NCBI GenBank assembly: GCA_026413225.1 | Contig: CM048552.1 | Span: 55,505,001 to 55,569,000, forward strand | Direction: 5' to 3' | Source: Otis tarda | Taxonomy: Eukaryota; Chordata; Aves; Otidiformes; Otididae | Length of the DNA: 64,000 nucleotides | Shown: one piece after another, positions 24,936-38,400 of the stretch | Position numbering within the stretch: position 1 is the stretch's first letter | Layout of the letters: every line of letters starts with the position of its first letter | The notes under the pieces: model-generated | Told to the model about the DNA's origin: nothing | The model's input: the letters and a program-made list of their open reading frames with translations, nothing else | Database searches by the model: none | Made by a program: the position numbers and the translations under genes

Positions 24936-25202
24936 CTGAGGGCAGCTTTATTTGTCTGGAATCTGTAGATTTGCCAATGCTCACAACACAGCTGGAGTTA
25001 TGCAGATGATGTGCTCTAGTCACATCCTTGGTCACACCTGGGTCTTCCAAGCTGTGTAATCCACAGTACAGTTATTCCCAACGCAGCCAGCACTGCACAG
25101 ATACACCCAGAAAAAGGCTGTATTTTGGGAAGCCCTCAATGGACCAGCCATATACGTGGTACCCAGCCAGCACACAACACGCAACATGTTCTTACATGTT
25201 TT

Positions 25203-25345
25203 TGCTCCATCCCTGGAAACGTTCAAGGCCAAGCTGGATGAGGCTCTGAGCAATCTGATCTAGTTGTGGATGTCCCTGCTCCTTGCAGGGAGGTTGGACT
25301 GGATAACCTTTCAAGGTCCCTTCCAACTCTAACCATTCTATGATG
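25203..25345 (+). repeat. CR1 LINE 3' end fragment
   Basis: Plus-strand CR1 tail: CTCCATCCCTGGAAACGTTC, GGCCAAGCTGGATGAGGC, TCTAGTTGTGGATGTCC and the end AACCATTCTATGATGG. Only the last ~140 bases remain. It is inverted relative to the CR1 at 24,501-24,752. Confidence 0.94.
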
Positions 25346-26014
25346 GCATTGACTCCATGTGCACACAGCTATGGGCAGCACACAACTGGGTTTACTACAC
25401 ACATACTCCACAGCTGAAGCATTTCTGTTCAGGAACTCCTCCAAATATAGGTGATATATGGCAACCAACCACACATGCCCTATGCCTGGCAGATCACCAG
25501 ATTCAACAAAGGGTGATGGGGCAGCCATGCACCGTCTCGGTGCAGGGTCTTCGGGACATCCACACAAGCTTACATCACGCTCCCAACTTTGGTGCCAAAA
25601 GGTGTACAATATATTCCAAGTGAAATAGGATCTTTTAATATCACACATCCAAACAATAGTTCTCATTTCAAAATGCAAAATAGGTCCTTTGAAGACCAGC
25701 TGCTCCCAGGCTGTGTGAGCAGGGTGGGGTACAGCTGACTGGCACAACTGCTAAGGTCAGACCTCGTTTCTTTGGTTAAGAGACATGCCGGGAACAAACG
25801 CAAATGCAGAGCTGTACCAAAAGTGTCCGTGTAGAAGACTAATCATTCCTCCATGTCCCTTATTAGAGATTTGCATTTTAAAACAGTCATATACATTAAA
25901 TAGCTCTTCGACATCTAAATAGCAAACATTCGAATGAAGCAGCATCTACCTGCTACCCCCCCCGCCCCATTTTAAGAACAAGCAACACATGTGGGAGAGA
26001 AGGGAAACATTAAA
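25346..26014. other. Intergenic sequence downstream of EP300
   Basis: No repeat or gene recognised between the last CR1 fragment and the inferred EP300 poly(A) site. A short C-rich run lies at 25956-25969. Confidence 0.6.
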
Positions 26015-27190
26015 AACAGGGTGTCTGTCTCACACAGTTTATTTAACAATAGGTAATAAGAAATCAATTTTTAACAGTCTATACAGTGATCGAAAGTTCA
26101 TATTTATAAGTAATCAACTTTAATTGCATGATTTACAACATTTGAGGGTTTTTTGCTTTCTATTTTCAAGTTTTACAGAAAGTGGAAGAGGGTGGGAAAG
26201 GGGTATGGGAGAGAGAAAGCAAGCATAAAGAAGAAACCCCAGGGACTTTTTCTCAGGTTAAAATCATCCCGTTGGAATTGTTTCTTACCCTCTTTTTTAT
26301 TTTTTTTCCTTTGTTAGATGTAAAAATAACGAAAAAAATTCTTTCAAGAAAACAGAAACCACAATATATATACTACATCCATTTGGCAGCTGCCCCTGTG
26401 TATTTGCAAAAATGTTGTCTTCTCTCTACATGTACAAATTATTTTAATACTTGAAGTTTTTTTTTTTTTTTTTTAAGCTCAGACTCTTGTATAGAAAATT
26501 CTTGGAGGACAAAAGTAGACTTCAGGAGGGGACTGAGTTATTTAATATTTTTACATTTTCCAAAGAATTGGCATATTTCCAACCAAAGAGGAAAAGATTG
26601 GTATTTATTTATATATATATATTTATATATGTAATGTATTTTTAAAGCAACATTAACCCCCTTTGTCCTCCGGTTTTAGGAAAAGGTTCTCCTGTGGGTT
26701 TTTTTGTTGGTTTTTTTTTTTTGCAGTGACAAGAAAAACCAGAATAGGGAAAATGTTTACCATCTGTCTCAGTAAATAATAACTATCAATATTACATATT
26801 TTCATTAATTTAAAAAAAAAAAAATAAAACCTATTGGAGGCATGAGTAGGGCATCCTTCAGTGAACAGCTGAAAAACCACCCTCTTCCCCTGGCCTCCCC
26901 AACACACACAAGGGAAAAAAAAACAAACAAAAAAAACCAAGAAAAAGGACTGGTTATGATTCCAGCCATAACAAAAATATATTCTTTGTACTCTACTGTC
27001 CCTCAGGTTCTTGTTGGTTTGTTTTTAAAACCACAAACTACTGCTGCAGAGTTCAGATGTGTTCCAGGGAAAAATGTTGTTTTAGCTAAGAAAGATTCAA
27101 AAAAATTTGTCTTCAGTACAAAAAGTCTTGAGAAAATAAGTTTTTTTTCTTTTAATTTTTTTTTTTTGCTCCCAAAATGCTACAATTTGT
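26015..27190 (-). other. EP300: EP300 3' untranslated region
   Basis: About 1.2 kb after the stop codon, close to the length of the human EP300 3' UTR. Rich in A/T with long A runs and T runs (for example 26807-26824 and 26459-26475), TATATA repeats near 26610-26630 and several ATTTA-type elements. The distal end is inferred from the AATAAA at 26043-26038, so cleavage near 26,015-26,025 is expected. Confidence 0.75.
26038..26043 (-). terminator. EP300: EP300 distal poly(A) signal (AATAAA)
   Basis: Canonical AATAAA on the minus strand in the context TTAAATAAACTGTGTGAGAC. It is followed in transcript order by a GT-rich stretch (GTGTGAGACAGACACC). Further AATAAA motifs at 26301-26296 and 26609-26604 could give shorter 3' ends. 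Confidence 0.65.
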
Positions 27191-29434
27191 CTAGTGTATG
27201 TCTAGTGTACTCTGTGAAAGGTTTGAATTCAAGTCTGAGTTCTCAGAGCTGAGCCCCAGTTCCGTGGCGCTTGTACCATGGAGGCCTGCCATGCCGGGAT
27301 TGCTAGCAAGCTGGGAAAGCATTGCACTCTGGTCCGGGCTGGCAAAGTGCCCTTGATCCATGGGGTTAGCCTGGGCAGCTACCAGTCCTGGATGTGGGGA
27401 GCTGGTCTGCGGGGAGACGTGGTGCGGAGAAGGCTGAGGTTGCATCCGAGGGGACGGGCTGGAATGGGGGGGCTGGGACTGGGGCCGTGGCGAGGGTACA
27501 GGCTGCGGAGAACGCACTTGATTGGTGAGCGATGAAGGGAGCTGCTGGCCCTGTAGGTGCGGGGACTGGGCCTGATTGGGGAGCATGTGCTGTTGGGGGC
27601 TCATAGGATTGGGCTGAGCTGGGGACCCCATCTGCTGCTGAAGTAGCCTCTGCTGGAAAGCCTGCTGCAAACTGGCTCCTGTCTCGGCACTCATCGCCTG
27701 CGGAAGCTGGCTTATTTGTCCCATGTTTCCTTGCTGCATCTGCTGCATGTGATGCTGCATTCGCTGCTGCTGTTGCTGCTGCTGCTGCTGTTGGGGATAA
27801 CCGACACCCTGGGGCTGCTGAAACTGGTTGTGGTTGGCCATCCCTGGCCCCAGAGCTGGTCCTGCTCCCTGCTGCTGCTGTTGCTGCTGGTGGCGCTGCT
27901 GCTCAATCATCTGGTGCCGTCTCATCAGAAGGTCTCGGAACTGAGGAGCCATCCCCGAGTGATTCATGTTCATCTGCTGCGCCTGAGGATTCATCCCAGC
28001 GATGGCCTGCTGCGGCTGCTGCTGCGGCTGCTGCTGCGGCATGCTGGGCCTCTGCACCCCCGCCTGCATGGGGTTCATGTTCTGCATGGCTGGGTTGGGA
28101 TGCACCCCTCCTTGCTGCCCTTGCATGGTCTGCTGCGGCTGGAGCCCCGGTTGACCCTGGGGGATGCCAGGTTGACCACTCATCCCCTGGGGATTCTGGG
28201 ACCCCGCGTACTTGGCAGCCCGCTGCTTGATGAAAGCGGCCAGCAGCTGAGGATTGGAGTGAAGAATGTTAAGCACCTGCTGCTGCTGCATGGGTGAGCT
28301 GGGAGACCTGAGAGTCCGCAGTAGGTTTTGTAAGGCCGCCTGGGGCAGAGGTGGTTGTTTGGGCTGAGCAGCGCCAGGTACCTGACCCATCCCTGGCTGA
28401 GGTGCCATATTCATTGGCTGACCCGGCTGGGCGACTGACATCATGGATGGCCGCTGCATTCCCGGCTGCAGCTGAGCTTGGGGTAAGCCCCCTTGCACCC
28501 ATGGCGGCTGCTGCTGGATTCCCGCCGGCCCCATTCCTTGATCTATATGGCCACCAGGACCTCTGCCTATCTGTGGAGGGTTCATTCCCATAGGCGGCAT
28601 CTGGGGCATCTGGTGCTGGATCGGCCTTTGGAAGATCTGAACCTGCGCCATCTGACGCTGGGTCTCTGCTGCCCGCTGGATCTGCATGGCCATTTCCACT
28701 GCTGCTGGAGGAGGACCCTGAACTGGTGGTTGAGGTGGCTGCGGTGGAGTTGGAGGAGTCACCTGGCCACCCGCCTTGCCCTGGGACACAGCGCTGGGGG
28801 GCTGAGTTCTTGGCATGGTGTAGGGTGGCATACTGTTGGGAGGTGCAGGTTGAGGCTGCGAGGCAGGCTGGGGCGGAGGTTGGGGTTGTGGGGTTTGCGG
28901 TGTTGGGGGCTGCTGCCCTGTTGGAGTCGTCGGGGTGGCTGGCGTCGGCGAGGGTAATCCCTGCTGCTGGCCTACCACACCGGTCCGCTGCATGCTCGCC
29001 ATCCTCCTTCGGAGCATCTGTGCCTGCTGCAGACGGTGCTGAAGTTGTTGTTGACGCAGCTTGTGTTTAATGTTGAGGCAGAAGGGCACCGGGCACTTGT
29101 TCTCCTGGCAGTGCTTTGCATGGTAGCAGCAGAGAGCAATGAGTTGCTTGCAGATGGGGCACCCTCCATTGGTTTTGCGTTTGCAGCCTTTGGTGTGTTG
29201 GACAACCCGTTTCATCTTCTGACAGGATGGCAGTGAGCAGTTGGCATTACGACACTGGCAGGCGTGGACCAGAGACTGGATGCAGCGCTGAATGCTCAGG
29301 CGGCGGGAATCTCCAGGGCTCTGGGTGGTTGCAGTCTGCTGGTTGTTGCTCTCGTCATCTAGACCAAGGCCTAATTTTTCCATCTTGTGGTCATGGTTTT
29401 TAGTGTTATAGCAGGTGATGCACAGGTCGTAATC
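27191..29434 (-). CDS. EP300: EP300 exon 31: ZZ end, TAZ2, NCBD/IBiD, Gln-rich tail
   Basis: 747 residues and a TAG stop. In order: ZZ end ([18 protein letters not shown]); TAZ2 with [36 protein letters not shown] and [10 protein letters not shown]; Pro-rich linker; NCBD/IBiD helices ([20 protein letters not shown], then [15 protein letters not shown]); Gln tail ending [12 protein letters not shown]2 binds p53, E1A and STAT1; NCBD binds NCOA1-3 and IRF3. Two Gln runs (7 and 10) are longer than in human as I recall it. Plus-strand frames over this exon are antisense shadows. Confidence 0.98.
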   Translation of the reverse strand, partial: DYDLCITCYNTKNHDHKMEKLGLGLDDESNNQQTATTQSPGDSRRLSIQRCIQSLVHACQCRNANCSLPSCQKMKRVVQHTKGCKRKTNGGCPICKQLIALCCYHAKHCQENKCPVPFCLNIKHKLRQQQLQHRLQQAQMLRRRMASMQRTGVVGQQQGLPSPTPATPTTPTGQQPPTPQTPQPQPPPQPASQPQPAPPNSMPPYTMPRTQPPSAVSQGKAGGQVTPPTPPQPPQPPVQGPPPAAVEMAMQIQRAAETQRQMAQVQIFQRPIQHQMPQMPPMGMNPPQIGRGPGGHIDQGMGPAGIQQQPPWVQGGLPQAQLQPGMQRPSMMSVAQPGQPMNMAPQPGMGQVPGAAQPKQPPLPQAALQNLLRTLRSPSSPMQQQQVLNILHSNPQLLAAFIKQRAAKYAGSQNPQGMSGQPGIPQGQPGLQPQQTMQGQQGGVHPNPAMQNMNPMQAGVQRPSMPQQQPQQQPQQAIAGMNPQAQQMNMNHSGMAPQFRDLLMRRHQMIEQQRHQQQQQQQGAGPALGPGMANHNQFQQPQGVGYPQQQQQQQQQQRMQHHMQQMQQGNMGQISQLPQAMSAETGASLQQAFQQRLLQQQMGSPAQPNPMSPQQHMLPNQAQSPHLQGQQLPSSLTNQVRSPQPVPSPRPQSQPPHSSPSPRMQPQPSPHHVSPQTSSPHPGLVAAQANPMDQGHFASPDQSAMLSQLASNPGMAGLHGTSATELGLSSENSDLNSNLSQSTLDIH

Positions 29435-32400
29435 CTGGAAAGAAAACGAAGGAAAAGTTATCAGTGTTCCTGTAAATAAATGATGTCATGCCATCTCAAC
29501 AAGTTACTCCTAGTCTGTTGCAGGCAAATTGTTGCTCTAGGGAAAACTTCAATCTTTCACACCATGCTGAGGTACTAGAGAAGGAATAAATCTAAATTAT
29601 AGCCAGGGAAAGTGTGTGGGTGCAAGGGTGTCTGAAAGCTACACAAATATATATGGCTTGAAAAACAAGTTTGCTCTGAGCTAAGAAGTCACACATTATT
29701 CAGCTGGGCCACAAAAATCCCTTTCTTTCCTGACAGCAAAGGAGAAGAAAAAGGCAAGGAACAAGCAGCTGCCCATCTGCTGTTGCTTCAAAAGAAGAGG
29801 GCAAGAGTGGCAGGAGAGGTACCAATTTTCAAAAAGGAAAGGAGAATGAAAGCTGCATTTTCAGTTTTCAGGCAAGTGAAATAGCAGAGTGTACTGGGCA
29901 GAAGAACAGAGAAGTATTTACATTCTGTAAAAGCAACAGCACAGGAGTTTGGGCTTAATAATTGATCCAAGTCCTTACAGATTAATGAATCCTGCGAAAT
30001 TCAGAATTTATTTTCTGGTACGTACGAGGAAATAGGAACATCAAATTTTAATCAAAGCTTTTCAGAACTGAATCCGAGACTTTTACTTCCAGCAGGCTAA
30101 AAAAAAATCAAGTTACAAGCCAAATTCAAGGTTAGTCCAGCTTCTGGAGCAGTCAGCCTTGCCCCAGACCACTGGAGGGGATCCTCAAACACACTTCTGA
30201 AGACAAAAATGCTGTTTGCAGCATTCTGCAGAGAGACAACAGGGTAGTGGAAGAGTCATCCAAGTATAGGAATCTGACTTCTAGCACAGCAAAACCTCTG
30301 GGTAAGCCAGCCAATGGAGAGCCCTATTTACAGAAATACTGCAGCACAACACTTCTGATGCATTGCTCGTCAGCTGATCTTACCATTGCAGCTCAAGCAA
30401 TTGCTTCAGTACCAAACTGCTTAAGCAGCTGCACCTTAGATGAACTACAGGAAAAACAATTCTACTTCAGTTCTCCACAGCTTCAAAGTAGAAGACAGAA
30501 ATCACAACAAGTTAGCGGATTAGTAGAATCGCTTGTTATGGAAAATGTTTCCTCTCCTCTCTTTCTGAACTGCCAGAGGATGAGCTGTACAGATTTTTTT
30601 CCATTAGTGAATTCTGATAAATTAGTTCAGGTAAAGAGCACTCTGGGAACAGAGATATAGGGACACAAGTAGCAAAAACTTCACCAAGCATACCTCACAA
30701 ACAGTGCAATGCCATCTGGTCTCCACATGATGCTTGCACTCGTTGCAGGTGTAAACAAAGCGGTCTTGGCTCTGGGTATGCAGTTCCACCAGCATGCACA
30801 TGGTTGACCACTGGGCCCTCCGTAGCGAGGAGAACTCCAGGTGCTTGTCTCTAGCAAGGGTTAGGAAAGCATCACGCCCATCCATCAGATCACATGGAAT
30901 GAGTGGGTCAGGCTCAACGATGGGGGGCAGGGAGTTGGCTGCAGGGCCAGCAATGAGACGGATGACAAAGAAGACCTGAAAAGTAAAAAGACTTAATGCT
31001 GGCACTTAAAGATGTTTTAGTCACCAAGCTTCATTACACAGAGTGTACAATTCTAGGACCAACTAACACTTGAACAACATGCTGCCAGGGTGGTGTGCTT
31101 GTGAGGACTCGGTAATTTCAAACCTCTGGGTGTCCTGCAGGTTCGTTGTCTTCAGAAGCATTAGGTAACGAACAATAGACTGAATAGTAACAGTAAAACT
31201 CTCGTGACAATCTAGACTGTTAGGAAGTTCTGTATGAGCACAGTTGTATTTATCCCCACTCCCCTCACAGCAAAGAACACCCAGACTTACTGGTACTTGT
31301 CTGGTGTGCCACTCAATTCTCCAGCCAAACCTGTATAATTTACAGGGCACAGCTCTGAAGTACCAAAGCTTCGTACACCTTTCTACTTAAATAAAATACT
31401 TATTTCTCATTCTATCAGCTCTTACCTCCTTGTGCTTCTCCATAGTGGCATACAGCTTTTGGGAGAGGTCATTGGACACATTAGGCATGCCAGGCTTTTT
31501 CTTATTGCCACGACTCAAGCTGCTCTTGTTCTTGCTTGTCTTCTTATTGTTCTTCTTTTTGGCATTTTTGCTGTCTCCCTTGCTCACCTATTAATTTTAA
31601 AAGCATTTCGTATCAGCTAAGTTACACCACATCAGCATTTTATTTACTTTCACAGCTGTAACTGCAAGACAAAACACTCCTCACAATAATTTACTCTGAA
31701 GAAGCTTACCAGGCTCCCCTGAAACATTATATTAATTCCATCAGAATCACTCCAGAAGATATCAAGACCAGCAATACATAGTTCTAAAAATACTGAAAGC
31801 ATACATGCTCAGGATGTTCAAGGGAACTGTTATTTACTGAAACCTGTTTGTCTGTTGTAGTTGACCACTGAAGAACCTCGTGGATAATCACAAAGGGGTT
31901 CAGCAGATGGCTTCTCAATGCAATTCAAAACTAAAAATAACTGAAAAGTACAACTGATATTGCACTAACCAGAGGTAAGAAAGACTTAATTCACCTAGAT
32001 TTAGTTTGTTATAGCTCTCTGACAGATTTATTTTTTAGTAGACTACATGAAATTGATTTTGATATGAAGCCGTTCTTCCGAGTCCAAAAAGGCATTAGTA
32101 GTGCAGTTTCTAGTATGTGCTTTCCTCCTGTCATGTCCTGCAACAGTCAAACTAAACGGGTCAGCTTAATTCCAATTATAATCACAATGAACAGTTTATT
32201 CCTCTCTGCTTCTAAAAGGGCCCCTCAAAACACTACAGCATATGATGATCAAAAGATCAAAGCAATTCTTATCCAAATAAGCATTCTTCCTAAGCTTATA
32301 ACAACTTTGTCAGGATGGAAATTTCCAGCGAACATGAATGAGTATCACTTCATCTGAGAGTACAGTTTATTATTGCCTTATTTTCCAGAAGCGAAATATG

Positions 32401-35400
32401 GAGTCAATAAAGAGTCAAAAATGTTTTACATAATAAAGGTTAAATAGTAATATGTTGCAAGCTTGCCCCACCACAGGATTCTGGGGCCAAACTGCTGTGG
32501 AGGATCAACTAAGCGTTGACCAACCTCACACACAGAGCTAGGTCAGATTCCTCACAACTGGTTTCTGCCGTATTAGAGAGATGAGAACTTGCAGCTATGC
32601 CAAGTCGAAAACAAACCTTTAAGTAATACCTAAGTAAGATGCTAGTTAATGCAAATTTGAGATCAAGTTGCCTAATTTTCAGGTTACGCTTGCACTTAGT
32701 TTATTCAAAGTCCTTGAAAGCAGGTATTGCAAAGAGCAGCACAGGAGAGCCACAAATTCAATTGGAAATTTAAATCTAACCTTTTTCATCCAAAAGTCCT
32801 TTAGGAAAAAAAAGACCAATTCTAAACCTCAACAAAAATCTAGTATCTAATAAGGGGATAAAGCAGCAGTTTTTAACAGAGTTAACTAACAAGTACTACT
32901 GTCTGAGCAAAACTACTAACTTTATCCTAGATTCATCATCTCTTCCATAAAAGCTCAGAAGATCCAAGGATAGGCAGATGCATAAATTCCATATCTGTTA
33001 ATTTTCAAATTTATTGTTGAATTGAGGCATACCTTTTTTTGTTCTTTGTGGAACGTGAAAGCACAGTTGTTGCACATTCTCCAAAAGATATTGCACAAAA
33101 TACCAGCAATAAATTAGCTTGTCTAGTTCAAGTAGCCCAACAACAGTTCAGCAGTATTTTGTGCTTTATATCCTCAATGCCTTAAAGCATTCTACTAAAA
33201 AAACCTATATGGAGTAAGCTACTAAATCACAGCGCAGTGTTACTTTCTCAAAATGTTCTGCTAAGATTAGCATTGTAACATCTAAGTTAGAAAGAAAAGA
33301 GTTAGCCACTGTTCAAGAGCTAAAGCTTAAGGAAAAAGCTTCCAAGTCAGGCTGAGGTCACAGCATGGACCTTGATAATAATTGGATTTCAGCAGCAAAA
33401 TATTCAACTAGCAGCTGTTTCAATCTAATTGACTTTGGTAATTAGCTTTATAGCCACATGAACAGCCACTTCTCATGTGAATGTAGCTTAGTGGTATTTT
33501 AACTATTCTAATTTCTAAAGTGTAAAATTGAGATTACAGTGAAGCTAAAAAGGTGAAAATGCCAGTTAACCAAAGCGTCTAGCCTCCTCCCCCCTTTTTT
33601 TTTTTTAAATCAGCCATAGGCAGTCATAACTTTTACATTAGGTCATGAAATGCATTCTTACATCCGTGCTTTCATTACTAGTGTTCTCTTCTCTCTTTCG
33701 TTCTTCTTCCTCTTGCTCTAGTTCCTTAATGCTCTCCTCTAGAACATTAGGCCAGAAATCCCCTTCGAAGTAAGGCAGCTCTTTTGCACTTGTTAGACGG
33801 TCTTCTGTTGCCTGCTTAAATATATCCTGAAAAAGAGCAAAGCACATGGTTACTACAAGTCACATAAGTAAAGGTAACCTTTTCAATAAGTGATAAAAAA
33901 AGGCACCAGCAGATCAAACAAAGGAGAGCTTAGTATTTCAATTCATTTTTTAAGGGCACATTCTAAGTGCAGATTTCACACTGCATTAGTTACAGACAGT
34001 TTGTCAAACAAATTTCAAATATTCCCACTCCGAAAAAATAAGTCACTACCGTGTGCTAAACTTCAACATGCATACTTACCAAGCAGGACAATATAATCAC
34101 TATATTGTCAACCCTAACCAAAATCCTGGTAATTCCAAAGATTTTACGTACTTCTAACCACGTCAGCAGCCGAACCCCGCTTTACTTAACACAGGAAGAC
34201 TAAAGATTCCATATATTTTCTTTGCATTAATGAAACGAGATTTGCTCTCTATTACAATATTCCTCAATACTTTAGCTTGTTCTAAGGAATAATTTCAAGT
34301 CTCTTAGTAGAATGATTTCAGAAGCTACATGCTTTGAAGAGAACATACTTTAATTCTAAACATTTCGTTCTCAATTCACTTAAAACTAATACAGTAAACT
34401 CCAAGAATCAGGCAAAATGCATAAGGCAAGGAAGAAACCAAGACAAGACTGGTCAACACCCTCCACCTCCAATACAAAAATACACTTAACAAACCTTGTA
34501 ATCATGGACAATGCGCTCCGACACAGATTTGTCCAGCATCTTTTTGTACCACTCTTGCAGTCGTTTGGGTTTGGGTATCTTTTGGTCAGGAGGATGGCAG
34601 TGGAAGATGTAGTCATCTCCTTCACTTGGTGGGCATGCCCAGATATGTCCAGTAGTATACCTAGCATCATTAAACAAAAAAAGTACATGTGGGCTCTGAT
34701 AATTAATACTGGAGCTTGCTCTCCTCTCTGCCACGAGATGGAGCCACCGCAAAGTTGGCTGGTGTTACCAGATGGATAATAATTACAGATCTCCAAGATT
34801 TTAATTCTAGTGTTCATTCCAGCTTCATTCAGGTTATAGCACTACCATCTTTTCACTGATTTTTAAAAAATCAGTGTTATATGCAGAGTAGCTTATAGAG
34901 TGTGCACATTTTCCAATCTAGATAAATATCAAAGCCTGACATAAATTTGCAATTGCCACCTCCCAATTAACCAAGAAAGATGGAGACCAGGTATTTTCAT
35001 AGTAAAAGCTAGAATTCTTTTACCTTAAGAGAGTGCAATCATTACATTACATTTTAAAAACAGATATACTTAAACACACAAGTCACTTTACTGTAAATCC
35101 TCTGGGTTTGTTGTTTTGTTTGTTTGTTTTGTTGTTTTTTTTTTTTTTTTTAGGAAAAAAACTTTGAGGATTCTTTTAAAAGGTTTCACAATTATATCTG
35201 TCACTGTCAACCTCTGTGCTGTTGGGTACACAATTTAAGTACTATGAAGACAGATGACATCCAAATAGTAGCAGCTGCAGAGAATATAATACCACAAAGA
35301 TCACTTCTTCATCCTCAGTTCTTCTCTATTAGTTTTTGAAAAGAACTCCAGTAGGAGGAATAATCAGATCTCAAGTTTGAGAAAAATAACCATCCTTGCT

Positions 35401-38400
35401 GTGTTGAGAAACAGCTCTGCATAACCCTACCCAAACCCTGGCAACTGGCAGCCAGTTGCCATTCCTTCTGCCTGAAAAGGGAGAGATGAGACTGTGTGAC
35501 CAATATTGTTTTCCCAAAATGAGAACCTGATGTTAGCCATTAGCACAGAAAACAGCATTAAATAAAACTGAGGCCCGAGCTCTACACAGCAGCTTTACAG
35601 ACTCACAGGTTAGAAAATACACAATAAAAAAGCAGAAAGAAGTCTAACCTATGGCTTTGAAGTACTACAGAATATATAATCTCACTGAGGTACTGAAGAC
35701 AGTACCACTCAGTTCCATTCTGACACTTCCCTGATTTTTCTCATGCAACTGCTCTAAACATAGCTCCTAACAATTTCTTGATTAATAACTGCCAAGCTAT
35801 ACCAGATACCTTTGACAATAGATTGATGTTTACTTCACTGCCTTTTCTACTTCAGTAATTATGGTCATTTAATTTCCACCTCCCTCATTTCTTCAGTTGA
35901 TCTGTGTTCTCTTTTGTGGTGTGCAAGCATACTCTCCTCTTTCTCTTCTAACTTTTTAATTTCTCACAATTTCAACTACTCCTTCTGTATGAGATTTCCT
36001 AATGGCCTTATGTAAGTCTCAAGGCTGTTACAGAGTTAATTAGTACACATGGAATAAACTTACCTTTCTCCTTATAAACATGGGTAAGAACTTACTTGCC
36101 AGTCAAAAGGAATGACCCGATTAAAGCAGTAGCATTACACAAGGACTGCACTATCAACAAGCCCAGCAAAATTTCATGGTCCAGATAAAAAGGCTTACTT
36201 TTTCTACTTATACTTAAGGAAGCTTTGGATAAGTTTGGAAATCTAAAAATGCCTGAAGCATAAGCCTCTCCTGAAAAACCTGCAATCCCTTTTTGCCTTT
36301 TATCCTTTTCAACTATACACAGTTGTTATTCTGTCACTGGTTGACAATTAGGCACCGTATTCTGCACAATAGGATGTAGTAATTTCATTTGCAATAGGAA
36401 CTACCTAGCACAAACGGTGCACAGAGGAAAACATTACGAAAGACTTACCCTAGTTTCTTGACATATTCTAGATATCCAATTAGTATTTCATGGTAGACAG
36501 CAGTCCTCAAGCATTTAGGGCGGAAGAAATGAACACTGTCAAGGTAAGATATATACACTCGCCTGGAAAAAGAAACAACACAAAAACATGATGAGAAGCA
36601 GAGATTTCAAAGTAGTTCTACAAGTTTATTCATGTTATTTTATACATTTGAAGCATTCAATACAACAGCAACCTTCAAAGCTCTCTGCTCCTAATTTACC
36701 TCTAGAAACTCAGCTTTCTTTTGATATTCTAGCCTCATCTCTCTAAAACTATCCAATCCTTTTCTTGAGAATACTGACAGCTGATCCTTAAGGCAACACT
36801 GCCTGCCAGCCAGCGTCCCCAGTAAGAAGCTACTGTAACTGACATATTCCCTACAGAAGCTGCTTTGTTTCTAGAAGCTAACAGCACTAAAAGTCTTCAC
36901 GTACACAACACCAAAGCTCTGTACAGAACTTCAGAAGGTTCACCCAACTGAGACAGTACCAACGTAAAATAAACTTTCATGCAGCTTCTCACCTTTGATT
37001 GGGTGGAGGACAGTCTGAACCATACTCCTGTACATGCATCCCAAAGAAGCACAAGTCTACACCATCAATCTCCTCAAAAGCAAAAAGCGCTTTTGTTCGG
37101 TAAGGGAAAGACTCAGCCATTTCTCCGCTGTCTACAAACCTGTGGATTACAGAGGGTAAAGGGGTATAACAAATATATTCACATATTAGAGAATACACGT
37201 CACTAGGTAAAAACAACAGTGATGAGGGTTGCTGTAAACGTAATTTTAGTGTAATTTTAAAGTTAAATGCTCACAGACTACTCAAACGCAAGGAATCCAC
37301 TTTTTACTCTTCACAACTAGTTAATATGCTGCTCTAGCACCTGTTTGTCAAGAACTGGTCAGTGGTGAGTTTTTGCAAATAAAGAACATACCTTGCTTTC
37401 ATTCCCGGTTTTACTTCAACAGTTTTGTCAGATGCATGTACCACCCTAACTGTAACCTCGCCTGCCTCAGGGTGATTCTGTCGTCTTAGGAAATCATTGA
37501 CTCTGTTCTCCAAGAAGGTACCAAGTCTTGTAGCCGGTAACCCTGCAGAAAAAAAAAAAAAAAAAACCAGCTCTAAAAATACAGCTCTAAATATATACAA
37601 AACTGAACCATTCAAATGTGATTTCTCCATTCAGATGTTAAATGAAAAAGCGACTCTTACTGCATGCAGTATGTTATTGTAAATTAAAGCTTTATCTTTA
37701 AACACTAACACTTCTAGATGGGATGAGCTGCTTTTTTACCTGCAGGCAAGTTCATAGTTTATACATTATTTAAACGAAGAAAGAATCTGTATTTCCACCC
37801 AATTTTTATCTGTCTTAGAAGTCAATCACAATTAAGGCTCCTCCTGAATAGAAGATTTTAATTAGTTAAACTGGATTACAAAACACTGCTCTCAGAGATA
37901 GCTTCAAGAGCAGATGTTGCATTTGGAGGTATATTCTGTCTATAAAGCCACACTAGACTAGTTAGTCTCTCCACTTACCAAAAGAATACACTTCAATAAT
38001 GAAAAGAACAGCTAAATACAACTGTATCTGCAAGTAACGTAGGTAGTTTAGAAGTTTCTAATTTTTAAACAATCCTCATACAAAGTAAGTACAAGCACAA
38101 TGTTAGCTGACACAAAACTTAAAACTGAAAGGAAGTTTAACGACTTCTGGAGTAACAGGGCCTGTCTCATTGCTGTCCATTACTTCCAGTCGGAGTTACT
38201 AGTCTGCCACTCAGCTTTTCTATTTTTCCACTTTGATACCTTTCACTCATCATTATACTAACTTAAGTATGCAGTACATACAGGACACTAGAAACAAAAA
38301 CTGATAAAAACTATAAAAGAACCCTTGTATACTTCCTCTATTCTTGGTGAATCTAGGAAGTTTTCATTTTGGAGATTTTGGAAAAAGACTCAGATGTTGA

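Larger units (their letters stand above)
29435..37391 (-). other. EP300: EP300 introns 24-30
   Basis: Introns: 29435-30693, 30976-31425, 31588-33661, 33827-34494, 34661-36448, 36563-36992, 37140-37391. Mostly AT-rich unique sequence. A GTTTGTTTGTTTG and T-run block lies at 35105-35152. No LINE, LTR or RNA gene recognised. Confidence 0.65.

Noticed and set aside
27716-28957. Long plus-strand open frames with leucine-rich products
   Set aside because: Antisense shadows of the Gln/Pro-rich EP300 exon 31; CAG/CAA codons read backwards give Leu runs.
37549-37566. A run as a possible processed-pseudogene tail
   Set aside because: It is directly against the exon 24 acceptor and works as its T-rich tract; no inserted copy adjoins it.
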